Shown: one piece after another, positions 16,050 to 24,452 of the stretch
How the letters are laid out: each line of letters starts with the position of its first letter
Position numbering within the stretch: the first letter of the stretch is position 1
NCBI RefSeq assembly: GCF_003231285.1
Contig: NZ_QKNS01000006.1
Span: 248,001-312,000 of the forward strand
Source: Hymenobacter sediminis
GTDB lineage: Bacteria > Bacteroidota > Bacteroidia > Cytophagales > Hymenobacteraceae
Reading direction: 5' to 3'
DNA length: 64,000 nt
Translations under genes and position numbers: made by a program
The notes under the pieces: generated by a model
Seen by the model: only the letters and a program-made list of their open reading frames with translations
What the model was told of the DNA's origin: nothing
The model's database searches: none

Positions 16050-16197
16050 AGTGAAAGGAGATTGGGCAGATAGGAAGGGTTAGCGCCGAGCCTGAGCACG
16101 GTGGCCTAGGCCACCAAAGGTATCAGTCTGCCAATGCGGGATAGTAGAAAATCAACGAACCCGGCAAAATTTTCCGTTAACCGGAACGTGCAGGTGC

Positions 16198-16878
16198 TTA
16201 GTCGATGGTAGGAATGTAGGTTACCCGGTGCACCCAGCGCAACTGGCGAAGGTACTCCAGAGTGATGTCGCGCAAACCTGAGTCGATTTCTATAAACTGC
16301 CGCGCCGCGTCGTTTTTGCCCTTCCGCGACACGAACATGGTGGCAATATTGCACTCATCATGCGCAATGACAGAGGCAATGAAGGCAATGGAGCCTGGCA
16401 CGTCGTCGGCATCAATAATGAGCGTGTGCAGCGAAGCGGAGAAGTCTGAGGGGAAGCCATCCACCTCCACAATCCGGATAACGCCCCCACCCCGACTCTG
16501 CCCGATTACCTCTACGGCCTGTCCTGTACGCTCATCGCGCAGCTGCAACCGGATGGTGTTAGGATGCATGGTGGAGGCATTACCTACCCCCTGAAAAGTG
16601 TACTGCAGCCCGGCCTCCTTAGCGTGGTCGAAGGCCTCGCGGATGCGCACGTCGTCTGTGGGCATGCCTAGCAGCCCGGCTACAATGGCGCGGTCGGAGC
16701 CGTGGCCTTCGTAGGTGCGGGCAAAGGAATTATAAAAGGTGATGGTTGCATGGGTGGGCGTGCTGCCCAGGATGCGGATGGCGGCGCGGGCAATGCGCAC
16801 TACCCCGGCCGTGTGCGAGGAACTCGGCCCAATCATCACCGGCCCAATCATGTCGAAAATACTGGATTTCTCTGCCAT
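16198..16878 (-). CDS. sdaAB: L-serine dehydratase, iron-sulfur type, beta subunit
   Basis: 226 residues from ATG 16878; the longer frame from 16974 runs through the intergenic repeat and was rejected. It starts with the family motif DMIGPVMIGPSSSHTAG, with the substrate-binding SSSHT at 19-23. A central domain contains YNSFARTYEGHGSDRAIVAGLLG, and the last ~75 residues form an ACT domain (LIIDADDVPGSIAFIASVIA). The enzyme converts L-serine to pyruvate and ammonia with a 4Fe-4S cluster bound by the alpha subunit, which is not in this window. It is divergent from the tryptophan dioxygenase gene. Confidence 0.93.
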   Translation of the reverse strand: MAEKSSIFDMIGPVMIGPSSSHTAGVVRIARAAIRILGSTPTHATITFYNSFARTYEGHGSDRAIVAGLLGMPTDDVRIREAFDHAKEAGLQYTFQGVGNASTMHPNTIRLQLRDERTGQAVEVIGQSRGGGVIRIVEVDGFPSDFSASLHTLIIDADDVPGSIAFIASVIAHDECNIATMFVSRKGKNDAARQFIEIDSGLRDITLEYLRQLRWVHRVTYIPTID

Positions 16879-16892
16879 TGCGTAAATATAGG

Positions 16893-17040
16893 TGATGGGG
16901 TGAATGGTGACGAGGTGAGAGGCGACAGGTAAATGATGGCAGGTGAAAATGCCCGTCATCCTAGGCCGGAGCAAAGGGCCTTTACCCGTTATGAATCACC
17001 CCACCACCTGCCATCATTCACCTCTCACCTTTTCACCATC
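16893..17040. repeat. Inverted repeat between divergent genes
   Basis: AATGATGGCAGGTG (16932-16945) is exactly complementary to CACCTGCCATCATT (17005-17018), with further partial pairing of GGTGAGAGG and CCTCTCACC outside. Confidence 0.65.
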
Positions 17041-17044
17041 TTTG
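17037..17044 (+). promoter_or_regulatory. -7-like element (CATCTTTG)
   Basis: One mismatch to TAnnTTTG, 27 nt before the ATG at 17072. Confidence 0.4.
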
Positions 17045-17071
17045 CAGCGTAGTACCCATCCGCCCTACCCC

Positions 17072-18049
17072 ATGACCTCTCCGGAATCTGAATTCTCGCC
17101 CGCGGTGCTGGCCCAGCTGCGCCGCCTGCAAGAGCGTTACTCTGCCGATGACCAGGACCTGGCCGCCTACCTCGAAGGCCTCTACCATACCCGCTACCTG
17201 GGTTACTGGGACTATATCCAGCTGGATGCCCTGCTGAGCCTGCAGCGTCCTCTAACCAATATTCCTGATGAGAAGATTTTCATCATCTACCATCAGATAA
17301 CGGAGCTATATTTCCAGCTTTGCCTCTGTGAGTACGAGCAGCTGGGCAACCTCACTACTCCCACCGTAGACGAAATAGTGCTGCGTGTGGGCCGCATCAA
17401 CCGTTACTTCGAAAACCTGATCGACTCGTTTGATGTGATGGTGGACGGCATGGACAAGCAGCAGTTTCTGGAGTTCCGAATGGCCCTGATGCCGGCCTCC
17501 GGCTTCCAAAGCGTACAGTACCGCATGATTGAGCTGGCCAGTACCAGCCTCAGCAACCTCGTACCCGAGGAGCGCCGCCGCCTGCTGGGCGAGGCTGCCG
17601 CCCACGACGAGCTGATGGGCTGCATTTACTGGAAATCGGGGGCTACGGTGGTAGAAACCGGGGCGAAGGCCCTCACGCTGGTTGAGTTCGAAAAGAAGTA
17701 CGCCGATAAGCTGCTGGAACACGCCCGCCATTTTGAGGGGCGCAACGTGTGGGCCGTGGTGCAGCGCCTGCCTCCCGGCCCCACCGGCCAGGAACACCCG
17801 CGCCTGCTGCGCCAACTGAAGCAGCTGGATGTGTGCGTGAACGTGAATTGGCCCCTGATGCACTACAAATCGGCGGTGCGCTACCTGGAGCGCCGCCCCG
17901 ATGCCATTGCCGCTACCGGAGGTACCAACTGGAAGCAGTACCTGCCTCCCAAGTTTCAGCGCCGCATCTTTTACCCCCAGCTCTGGACCGAGCAGGATTT
18001 AGAGGACTGGGGCAAAGGCTGGGTAGAAAGCGTACTGGGCGGCGAGTAA
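17072..18049 (+). CDS. Tryptophan 2,3-dioxygenase family protein
   Basis: 325 residues from ATG 17072; the frame is open further upstream through the intergenic repeat. Family features: a GYWDYIQLDALLSLQ segment corresponding to the 'DYLQLD.LL..Q' signature, then FIIYHQITELYFQLCLCEYEQL matching the heme-pocket helix 'THQ..EL(W)F.L', and a C-terminal TGGTNWKQYLPPKF corresponding to the 'GTGG' motif. The enzyme opens the indole ring of L-tryptophan to N-formylkynurenine using heme. No other kynurenine-pathway genes are adjacent. Divergent from sdaAB. A 20-bp perfect stem-loop follows. Confidence 0.87.
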   Translation: MTSPESEFSPAVLAQLRRLQERYSADDQDLAAYLEGLYHTRYLGYWDYIQLDALLSLQRPLTNIPDEKIFIIYHQITELYFQLCLCEYEQLGNLTTPTVDEIVLRVGRINRYFENLIDSFDVMVDGMDKQQFLEFRMALMPASGFQSVQYRMIELASTSLSNLVPEERRRLLGEAAAHDELMGCIYWKSGATVVETGAKALTLVEFEKKYADKLLEHARHFEGRNVWAVVQRLPPGPTGQEHPRLLRQLKQLDVCVNVNWPLMHYKSAVRYLERRPDAIAATGGTNWKQYLPPKFQRRIFYPQLWTEQDLEDWGKGWVESVLGGE

Positions 18050-18093
18050 ACGACGGTCGCAAACCAGCAGCTTTCTTAACTAGACTAAAATAC

Positions 18094-18160
18094 AAATAAG
18101 CCCTACAGCACCATGTTGCTCCTGAGTAAGGAGTAAGGCGTGGTGCTGTAGGGCTTATTT
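18094..18160. terminator. Long perfect inverted repeat, bidirectional terminator
   Basis: A 20-bp perfect arm (18094-18113) pairs with 18141-18160. The 27-nt loop itself contains CTCCT/AGGAG. The repeat ends in A- and T-rich arms, giving a U-tract on either strand. It separates the genes ending at 18049 and 18174. Confidence 0.85.
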
Positions 18161-18173
18161 GGCTTGTTTATAT

Positions 18174-18716
18174 CTATTTCACCTGAAAGCTTACCTGGGT
18201 ATTTTCCCAAGCCAGGGTAACGCGGCCGCTCTTATCGGCAGTAATGAGAAACTGCTCCAGGGATTGAAAGGCCGTGGTGGGGGTAGCTTTTACCCGCAGT
18301 ACGTCATCAGCTTCTTGGTACTCGTAGGCGCCCCACTGGTTAGGGGTTTTGTTGAAAATAATGGTCCATTCCTTGGGGCCAGGGATGGTGAACAAGGCAT
18401 ATTTGCCGGCGGGCAGCGGCTTGCCCTGCACAGTCACATCCTGGTCAACCGAGAAGGTAGTGGCTTCATTAGCGCCCGTGCGCCACACCTGCCCATAGGG
18501 CACCAGCCCCCCGAATATTTTGCGCTCCTTGGCGGAAGGGCGGCTATAGCTGATGCGGAACGTGGCTCTGCCTGTGGTGGCCGTTACTACCGCCGCTGGG
18601 CTTGGGCGGGCCGGTTTTTCATCGGGATTTTTCTTTTGCGTGCACGCCGCGGCCACTACTAAAAGCAGGAGCGTCAGCAGGAAACACAACCGCACGGGCG
18701 GATAAAACTGGGGCAT
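18174..18716 (-). CDS. DUF2911-domain lipoprotein
   Basis: 180 residues. A lipoprotein signal peptide (LLTLLLLVVAAAC, Cys25) is followed by a short polar linker and a DUF2911 domain: ISYSRPSAKERKIFGGLVPYG, WRTGANEATTFSVDQDV, LPAGKYALFTIPGPKEWTIIFNK, and EYQEADDVLRV. The family is common in Bacteroidota envelopes; its function is not established. It is probably anchored in the outer membrane facing the periplasm. Confidence 0.93.
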   Translation of the reverse strand: MPQFYPPVRLCFLLTLLLLVVAAACTQKKNPDEKPARPSPAAVVTATTGRATFRISYSRPSAKERKIFGGLVPYGQVWRTGANEATTFSVDQDVTVQGKPLPAGKYALFTIPGPKEWTIIFNKTPNQWGAYEYQEADDVLRVKATPTTAFQSLEQFLITADKSGRVTLAWENTQVSFQVK

Positions 18717-18921
18717 ACGGGTGGGAAAAGAAAACAGAGGCTAGGGGCTTTACCGGCTGGGCAGGGGTAGTAACCGGTGGCAGAATGGCCCAAAGCAAGA
18801 ATTATACCTTAACTGTAAACTACAGGTTACCTGGGTACCGAAAATAGTAGCCTCTGCCGCCACGGGCTTGCAACCATCCAGGCGGGTTTCTGCATCTTTG
18901 GGGTCAAGCATCACTTCATTC

Positions 18922-19335
18922 ATGACACGTTTTCTAGTATCTGCTCCGCTGCGCCTGACCCTGGCGGCTCTCCTTTCCTCTACCCTTCTGACCAGCTGCC
19001 TTGATGACAAAGAGCCTAGCTGCTCCTCTGATGCGCTAGCTCCTACCCTGGCGGTAGTCAGCCCCAAAACCGGCACGGTAAATACGCCCGTAGAGGTGCG
19101 CTATACCATCCAGATTGCCAATAGCTGCGGCCAATTCAAGTCTCTCACGGAGCAGCGCAATGGCAACAATATTTACCTCAGCCCCTTGGTGAGCTACGAG
19201 GGCTGCAGCTGCCCCCAGATAGCCTCTGACTACACCGGTTCCTTTAAGTTTACTGCGCCTACGCCGGGCAAATACGTGTTTCACTTCCTCAAGCTCGATA
19301 ACACAATACTGACTGATACGCTTACGGTTCAGTAG
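18922..19335 (+). CDS. Small lipoprotein with Ig-like pattern, unknown function
   Basis: 137 residues from ATG 18922. The signal peptide ends in LLSSTLLTSC (lipobox, Cys26). The mature part has four Cys and a beta-sandwich rhythm: APTLAVVSPKTGTVNTPVEVRYTIQI, then FKSLTEQRNGNNIYLSP, and TGSFKFTAPTPGKYVFHFLKL. This resembles an Ig/GOLD-like fold but no family is recognised. A CATCTTTG box lies 21 nt upstream. Its stop overlaps the end of the convergent MFS gene by 7 nt. Confidence 0.6.
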   Translation: MTRFLVSAPLRLTLAALLSSTLLTSCLDDKEPSCSSDALAPTLAVVSPKTGTVNTPVEVRYTIQIANSCGQFKSLTEQRNGNNIYLSPLVSYEGCSCPQIASDYTGSFKFTAPTPGKYVFHFLKLDNTILTDTLTVQ

Positions 19336-20651
19336 CCCCGGCGCTGCTCTTCCTCATGCAGGCGGGAGGTAGTGCGGGTATCGGGCATCCGGCTATACAC
19401 CAGCAGAGAAAAGGCCGCGCAGGCCGTCACGTACCAGTAAAACCATTCCTCCACGCCGTAGTCTTTGGCCAGCAGGGCAATGTACTCGGCGGAGCCCCCG
19501 AAGATGGCCACGGTCAGGGCGTAGGGCAATCCTACGCCCAGGGCCCGGATTTCCGTCGGGAACAGCTCGGCCTTTACCACGGCGTTGATGGAGGTGTAGC
19601 CGCTCACAATAACCAGGGCCACCAGCAGCAGCCCAAAGGCTACGCCGGGCCCTGCGGCCTGCTCCAGGGCCCGGAGCAGTGGCACCGTCAGCAAGGTGGC
19701 GCCTACCCCGAAAAACAGCAGCACCGGCCGCCTCCCTACCCGGTCGGAAATGGCACCCACTATGGGTTGCAGCAACATAGCTACCCCCAGCGCCCCGAAC
19801 GACACCAGCGTAGCCTGATCCTTGGTGAAGCCAGTTGTATTCACCAGAAACTTCTGCACGTAGGTTGTGAAGGTGTAGAACACTACCGTGCCACCCAGTG
19901 TCAGGCCTACCACGGTTAGCACCTCGCGCGGGTGCTGAAGCAGCAGGCGCATCTGGGAGGGTTTAGGGCCCGCGGAGGGGGTAGCCTGGCGGGTAAAGGC
20001 ATCGGTTTCCTCCATGCTCCGCCGAAGGTAAAGCGCCACCAAAGCAGCCACCGCCCCAATGCCAAAGGGCACCCGCCAGCCCCAGCTGTACATTTCGGGG
20101 GTAGTAAGCCACTGCTGCAGCCCCAATTGTACCAGCAGCGCCAGCAACTGGCCCGCAATAAGCGTCACGTACTGAAAGCTGGAAAAGAAGCCGCGGTTGC
20201 GCTGGTCAGCCATTTCGCTGAGGTAGGTGGCGGAGGTACCGTATTCGCCCCCCACACTTAACCCCTGCAGCAGGCGCGCCACTACCAGCAGCACCGGCGC
20301 GGCTACCCCTATCTGCTGGTACGAAGGCGTGAGGGCAATCAGCAGGGAGCCGCCGCACATCAGCAGCACCGAGGCTAGCAGGGCTGCCTTGCGCCCGGCG
20401 CGGTCGGCATACACTCCCATCAGCCAGCCGCCCAGGGGCCGCATCAGAAAGCCCACCGCGAAGATGGCTGCTGAGTTAAGCAGCTGGGCCGTCAGGTCGC
20501 CTTTCGGAAAGAAAGCCGGCGCGAAATACAGGGCAAAAGCCGAGTACACGTACCAGTCGTACCATTCTACCAGGTTGCCTACCGAGCCGCTGAAGATGGA
20601 TTGGACGCGGGAGGCCATGGTACGCGGGGCGGCGGGCGGAAGCTGAGGCAT
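19329..20651 (-). CDS. MFS metabolite:H+ symporter (MHS family)
   Basis: 440 residues from ATG 20651; ATG 20618 (MASRVQS) is the other plausible start. Twelve membrane segments. Family signatures: NLVEWYDWYVYSAFALYFAP at the N-terminus, the A-motif-like GVYADRAGRKAALL between helices 2 and 3, and RLLQGLSVGGEYG in helix 4, which is diagnostic of the MHS group with KgtP, ShiA and ProP. The second half repeats the loop motif as ISDRVGRRPVLLF. These carry dicarboxylates, shikimate or compatible solutes with protons; the substrate here is unknown. It is divergent from the cobalamin riboswitch. Confidence 0.92.
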   Translation of the reverse strand: MPQLPPAAPRTMASRVQSIFSGSVGNLVEWYDWYVYSAFALYFAPAFFPKGDLTAQLLNSAAIFAVGFLMRPLGGWLMGVYADRAGRKAALLASVLLMCGGSLLIALTPSYQQIGVAAPVLLVVARLLQGLSVGGEYGTSATYLSEMADQRNRGFFSSFQYVTLIAGQLLALLVQLGLQQWLTTPEMYSWGWRVPFGIGAVAALVALYLRRSMEETDAFTRQATPSAGPKPSQMRLLLQHPREVLTVVGLTLGGTVVFYTFTTYVQKFLVNTTGFTKDQATLVSFGALGVAMLLQPIVGAISDRVGRRPVLLFFGVGATLLTVPLLRALEQAAGPGVAFGLLLVALVIVSGYTSINAVVKAELFPTEIRALGVGLPYALTVAIFGGSAEYIALLAKDYGVEEWFYWYVTACAAFSLLVYSRMPDTRTTSRLHEEEQRRGY

Positions 20652-20716
20652 AAGAAGCAGCAGGAAATGGAGCAGGCCGCAAACTAGCGAAAGTGCCCGG
20701 ATGCCGCCGGTTCTGC

Positions 20717-20724
20717 TACCTTTG
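20717..20724 (+). promoter_or_regulatory. Bacteroidota -7 element (TACCTTTG)
   Basis: Perfect TAnnTTTG 35 nt before the riboswitch aptamer, which would put the transcript start near 20731. Confidence 0.7.
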
Positions 20725-20758
20725 GCCTTTCGTTCTTTGTCTGTTAGTACAATCAGAC

Positions 20759-20949
20759 GAGCGGCAGGTTGCCGGCCTACCCAGGCCAGCATGAAAAGGG
20801 AACCGGGTGCAACTCCCGGACAGACGCGCTACTGTAACTACCCGCCAGCACCCCGTGTGCCAGCATCTGCTTCCCCAATAAAGCCCATTGCCCTACCGGG
20901 TGAGAAGGGCGGAAAGCAGGGTACAAGTCAGGAGACCTGCCCGCCGCTC
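20759..20949 (+). ncRNA. Cobalamin (B12) riboswitch
   Basis: The conserved core is present in order: GGGAA, CCGGGTGCAACTCCCGG, the ACTGTAAC and CCCGCC segments, and the B12 box CAGGAGACCTGCC at the 3' side. The closing P1 helix forms between GAGCGG (20759-20764) plus CAGGT and ACCTG plus CCGCTC (20944-20949). Such elements switch off vitamin B12 transport or synthesis genes when adenosylcobalamin binds. Here the next gene is an acyl-CoA thioesterase, 198 nt downstream; no B12-related gene is present, which is unusual. Confidence 0.93.
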
Positions 20950-20959
20950 TTGTTGATAA

Positions 20960-21096
20960 GGCTCCTTCGCGACTTGAGGGCCTTGTCGGGTTCTGCAGCG
21001 TGGGGCCGGTGGCGGCGGGTAGGGATGCGTGTGTCCGGGGCCCGCCAACGGCGGTGCGCAGCAACCCGATATAGGCCCAAACTGAGGGAAGGAGCC
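20960..21096 (+). ncRNA. Structured RNA segment behind the riboswitch, unassigned
   Basis: Nested complementary segments occur over 137 nt: GGCTCCTTC (20960-20968) with GAAGGAGCC (21088-21096); GGGCCT (20978-20983) with AGGCCC (21073-21078); TCGGGTT (20986-20992) with AACCCGA (21063-21069); CTGC (20993-20996) with GCAG (21058-21061); GGCGGG (21014-21019) with CCCGCC (21041-21046). Together they give one long imperfect hairpin. It may be the riboswitch expression platform or a separate RNA. No known family is recognised. Confidence 0.5.
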
Positions 21097-21146
21097 GTGC
21101 ACTACGGCCAAAGCGAAAAGACATTCACTTTTCACTTTTGCTACCC

Positions 21147-21554
21147 ATGCGTACCCTCGAAGAGAAAATCAGCCACGCCGAAACCCGGATCTTCAAAGCT
21201 GTATTTCCTAATACCACCAACCACTACGACACCCTATTCGGCGGCACCACCTTGCACCTCATGGACGAGGTAGCGTTTATTACCGCTACCCGGTTCAGTC
21301 GCCTTAAAATGGTAACTGTTTCCTCCGATAAGGTGGACTTTACCCACCCCATTCCCGGTGGCACCTTGGTAGAGCTGATTGGACGCGTGGAGCACGTTGG
21401 CAATACCAGCCTGAAGGTGCGCGTGGAGCTGTTTGTGGAACAGATGTATTCCGAGGACCGTCACCGGGCCGTATCGGGCCTGTTTACGTTTGTAGCCATT
21501 GATGAACAAAAACGCCCCGTACGCATCCTCGGGACCGATACCGCAGCAGTATAG
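21147..21554 (+). CDS. Acyl-CoA thioesterase (hotdog fold, YciA/BACH type)
   Basis: 135 residues from ATG 21147. Hotdog-fold signature: VFPNTTNHYDTLFGGTTLHLMDEVAFITATR, where the N.(Y/H)..LFGG..L.(W/M)(M)D pattern carries the catalytic Asn/Asp region, then VDFTHPIPGGTLVELIGRV and LFTFVAIDEQKRPV. It hydrolyses acyl-CoA to free acid and CoA in the cytoplasm. It has a paralogue at 39668. It is the first gene after the cobalamin riboswitch, but a CACTTTTG box at 21130-21137 close to its ATG may give it its own promoter. Confidence 0.92.
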   Translation: MRTLEEKISHAETRIFKAVFPNTTNHYDTLFGGTTLHLMDEVAFITATRFSRLKMVTVSSDKVDFTHPIPGGTLVELIGRVEHVGNTSLKVRVELFVEQMYSEDRHRAVSGLFTFVAIDEQKRPVRILGTDTAAV

Positions 21555-21689
21555 ACGAGTACAACTTTTTGCTGGTTTAACAAACTTGCTTTGTGCGGGT
21601 TACTGACAGACTCGGATTTTTCCGTTAGGAAACTGAACCTTTCTGTTCCAGTTCCAGGTTAGACAGGCCATTCCCCTATCTGAGCAGAT

Positions 21690-22007
21690 ATGGCAACCGA
21701 CCAGCACTACACTCCCGAAATGAACGCCCGCTTGGAACAATCGTTCCGGGAAGCGGACCTCGCCCGCGAAGAACTCACTGACTCTATGGCAAACTCTGTG
21801 GCCGCTAACTGCGACCTACTCCACCACGGCCTTGTAAGCGCCAAAGGGCTGGAAATTACGACGGAAATGTACCGTCATCTGCTGGGTCAGCTCCTGCGCC
21901 ATCCTTCCGGGGAAGTGCGTACGCAAGCCCTGACCTTGTTCAACGAGTCCATGGAGAAATTCTGGCCCCGTCTGCAAAGCGGTTCGTCTCAGCCCAAGGG
22001 CGAATAA
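21690..22007 (+). CDS. Small helical cytoplasmic protein, unknown function
   Basis: 105 residues. Hydrophilic and helical (MNARLEQSFREADLAREEL, VSAKGLEITTEMYRHLLGQLL), without signal or membrane segment. Not recognised. It lies 135 nt after the thioesterase gene and is followed by a hairpin at 22039-22085. Confidence 0.55.
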   Translation: MATDQHYTPEMNARLEQSFREADLAREELTDSMANSVAANCDLLHHGLVSAKGLEITTEMYRHLLGQLLRHPSGEVRTQALTLFNESMEKFWPRLQSGSSQPKGE

Positions 22008-22038
22008 CCTCCGCTGCTTTACTCGCTTTTAAGTAGCC

Positions 22039-22090
22039 GCGTCTGGCTTCAGTGGTCTTTTATTAGGCCTGCTGAGGCCAGACGCTGTTT
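22039..22090 (+). terminator. Terminator
   Basis: GCGTCTGGC (22039-22047) pairs with GCCAGACGC (22077-22085), followed by TGTTTTT. Confidence 0.65.
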
Positions 22091-22099
22091 TTGGCTGCG

Positions 22100-22107
22100 T
22101 ATCTTTG
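22100..22107 (+). promoter_or_regulatory. Bacteroidota -7 element (TATCTTTG)
   Basis: Perfect TAnnTTTG 53 nt before the ATG at 22161. Confidence 0.65.
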
Positions 22108-22160
22108 CAGCTCCGTAACCCCGTTACCGGTTCAAAGGCTAACTCCCTTTCACCTCTTTT

Positions 22161-23741
22161 ATGTCGTCTCAGAAACAAGAAATTGAGCTACTGCTCCCGC
22201 CGGAGGTAGCCTACGATGAATTAGCGCGCTACCGGGCCCTGCTAGACGCCGCCGGTATGGTGCCCGGCCAGGCCGATTTTGTGCATCTGCGCAAGCGCTC
22301 CATTGATGCGCGCGGCCGCCAACCCCTGGTTCGCCTGCGGGCCGATATCTATCAGACGCCCCCGCCTACTGACCTATTTGGCCCCTGGTTTCAGTACCCT
22401 GATGTTAGCCGCGCCCGCCGCTCGGTGCTGATCGTAGGCGCGGGTCCGGCCGGTTTGTTTGCGGCTCTGCGCGCTATTGAGCTAGGTATCAAGCCTATTG
22501 TGGTAGAGCGTGGCAAAGACGTACGCACCCGCCGCCGCGACCTGGCTGCCCTCAACAAAGAGCACCTCGTAAACCCCGATTCCAACTATTGCTTCGGCGA
22601 AGGCGGCGCGGGTACCTACTCCGATGGCAAACTATACACCCGCTCCAGTAAGCGCGGCGACATTCAGCGCATCTTGCGCATTTTCGTGCAGCACGGTGCT
22701 ACCCCCGATATTCTGGTGGATGCCCACCCGCACATCGGTACCAACAAGCTGCCTTATGTAGTGGCGGCCCTGCGCGAGAGTGTGCGCCAGGCTGGTGGCG
22801 AAGTCCTTTTCGATACCCGAGTCGATGACCTCATTCTGGAAAATAACCGCCTGCGCGGGGTAGTAACGGCTACCGGCGAGGCTCTGGAAGCTGATGCTGT
22901 AATTTTGGCTACTGGCCACTCTGCCCGCGACATTTACGAGCTACTGCACCGCCGGGGCGTGCTCATTGAGGCCAAGCCGTTTGCTCTTGGCGTGCGGGTA
23001 GAGCATCCGCAGGCCCTTATCGACCAGGCCCAGTACCGCCGCCAGGACCGGGGCCTGCTGCCGGCGGCCTCGTACTCACTGGTGCACCAGACGCAGTGGA
23101 AAAACCAGCAGCGCGGTGTTTTCTCGTTCTGCATGTGCCCGGGCGGCTTTATTGTGCCGGCCGCTACCTCGCCCGGCGAGGTGGTAGTGAACGGCATGAG
23201 CCCCAGTCGCCGCGACTCGCGCTTTGCCAACTCCGGCATTGTAGCCGCTGTGGAGCTGGAAGACATGGACGTACGCCAGCACGGGGCGCTAGCGGGCCTG
23301 AAGTTTCAGCAGGAAATAGAGCAGCGTGCCTGCCGCTTGGCCGGCAACACCCAGCTGGCTCCCGCTCAGCGCCTCGGCGACTTCCTAAAAAGCAAAGTGT
23401 CGCCGGAGCTGCTGGAAACCAGCTACCAGCCAGGCCTTGTGTCGGTGCCCATGGACAAGGTATTGGGGCCGGCGCTGGCAGAACGTTTGCGCCAAGGTTT
23501 CCAGAACTTCGGCCGCAAAATTCCGGGCTACGCCACCAACCTGGCCCAGATAGTGGGGGTAGAAAGCCGCACCTCCTCCCCCGTTCGCATCCCCCGCGAC
23601 CGTGACACCTTGCAGCACCCGGAGGTACAGGGCTTGTTCCCGTGCGGGGAAGGCGCAGGCTACGCGGGTGGCATCGTGTCGGCGGCCATGGATGGCGAGC
23701 GGTGCGCGGAAGCGGCTTTTGCAGCCATCGGTGCGAAATAA
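22161..23741 (+). CDS. FAD-dependent oxidoreductase (COG2509-type dehydrogenase)
   Basis: 526 residues. A ~80-residue N-terminal domain (EIELLLPPEVAYDELARYRALL ... LRKRSIDARGRQPLVRLR) precedes the FAD-binding Rossmann motif VLIVGAGPAGLFAALRA (GxGxxG at 93-98) and an IVVERG strand end. Further family features are CFGEGGAGTYSDGKLYTR, ILATGHSARDIYELL and the C-terminal FPCGEGAGYAGGIVSAAMDG flavin-binding segment. These 'uncharacterised FAD-dependent dehydrogenases' are widespread; their substrate is not established. The CoA-binding protein gene follows after 73 nt, without a terminator between. Confidence 0.92.
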   Translation: MSSQKQEIELLLPPEVAYDELARYRALLDAAGMVPGQADFVHLRKRSIDARGRQPLVRLRADIYQTPPPTDLFGPWFQYPDVSRARRSVLIVGAGPAGLFAALRAIELGIKPIVVERGKDVRTRRRDLAALNKEHLVNPDSNYCFGEGGAGTYSDGKLYTRSSKRGDIQRILRIFVQHGATPDILVDAHPHIGTNKLPYVVAALRESVRQAGGEVLFDTRVDDLILENNRLRGVVTATGEALEADAVILATGHSARDIYELLHRRGVLIEAKPFALGVRVEHPQALIDQAQYRRQDRGLLPAASYSLVHQTQWKNQQRGVFSFCMCPGGFIVPAATSPGEVVVNGMSPSRRDSRFANSGIVAAVELEDMDVRQHGALAGLKFQQEIEQRACRLAGNTQLAPAQRLGDFLKSKVSPELLETSYQPGLVSVPMDKVLGPALAERLRQGFQNFGRKIPGYATNLAQIVGVESRTSSPVRIPRDRDTLQHPEVQGLFPCGEGAGYAGGIVSAAMDGERCAEAAFAAIGAK

Positions 23742-23814
23742 TCGTTATAAGGAGAAATCATTCTTCTGCTTTTCTTCGCTCCGCTTCTGGAGAAGAAGGG
23801 CAAACTTCCTTCCT

Positions 23815-24174
23815 ATGAAAAAGACCCTTGTGTTGGGGGCCACCGATAACCCCTCCCGCTACGCCTACCGTGCCGTTCATCAGCTCAAAAGCCACGGCCA
23901 CGAGGTAGTGCCCGTGGGCATCCGCAAAGGCCAGGTAGCCGGCCTCGATATTCACACGGACCGCCCTACGGCCGAAGGCATTGACACCGTAACCCTCTAC
24001 GTAGGTCCGCAAAACCAGCCCGGCTGGTACGACTACATCCTGGACCTGAACCCCAAGCGCATTATCTTCAACCCCGGCACCGAAAACCCGGAATTGGAGG
24101 AACTGGCCCAGCAGCGCGGAATTCGTACGGAGGAAGCCTGCACGTTGGTCATGCTCTCCGTAGGTAATTACTAG
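23815..24174 (+). CDS. CoA-binding-domain protein
   Basis: 119 residues from ATG 23815. A single CoA-binding Rossmann-like domain: KTLVLGATDNPSRYAYRAVHQLKSHGHEVVPVG, then DTVTLYVGPQNQPGWYDYIL and RIIFNPGTENPELEELAQQRGI. The NPGTENPEL motif and 'GIRTEEACTLVML' tail are typical of the short YccU-like family. It is cytoplasmic with unknown role. A longer frame upstream (from 23602) is an extension into the previous gene and was rejected. Confidence 0.92.
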   Translation: MKKTLVLGATDNPSRYAYRAVHQLKSHGHEVVPVGIRKGQVAGLDIHTDRPTAEGIDTVTLYVGPQNQPGWYDYILDLNPKRIIFNPGTENPELEELAQQRGIRTEEACTLVMLSVGNY

Positions 24175-24202
24175 GTAGGGTTCCCTACCCCCGGTTTTAG
24201 CT

Positions 24203-24236
24203 AAAGCCCCGGTACCTTGGGTATCGGGGCTTTTTT
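24203..24236 (+). terminator. Rho-independent terminator
   Basis: AAAGCCCCG...TACC pairs with GGTA...CGGGGCTTT, followed by a T6 run. Confidence 0.8.
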
Positions 24237-24452
24237 GCAGTACGGCTTTCAATCATCTATTTCAGACAGCCTTCGGGTTTTAGCTGCACATGCCGGACTG
24301 AATTACACAATTTTCTTTGCTGATTATCAGCATTATTCCAGCTTCTTTGGAGTAACAAGAACATTTTTTCACTTCCCAGGCAACCCCTACCCCTCGCTTT
24401 CCATCTAGCCCCTCAAACGCCCTGATTTGATCTGAACCTTACTCCTCCTTCC

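Larger units (their letters stand above)
20652..21146 (+). other. Long intergenic region carrying two RNA elements
   Basis: 495 bases without a protein gene. Contains the promoter at 20717, the cobalamin riboswitch (20759-20949), a second folded segment (20960-21096) and a GAAAAG/CTTTTC hairpin at 21115-21133 just before the thioesterase start. Confidence 0.8.

Noticed and set aside
20701..21273. 190-codon ORF across the riboswitch region
   Set aside because: It crosses the cobalamin aptamer and enters the thioesterase gene in the wrong frame.
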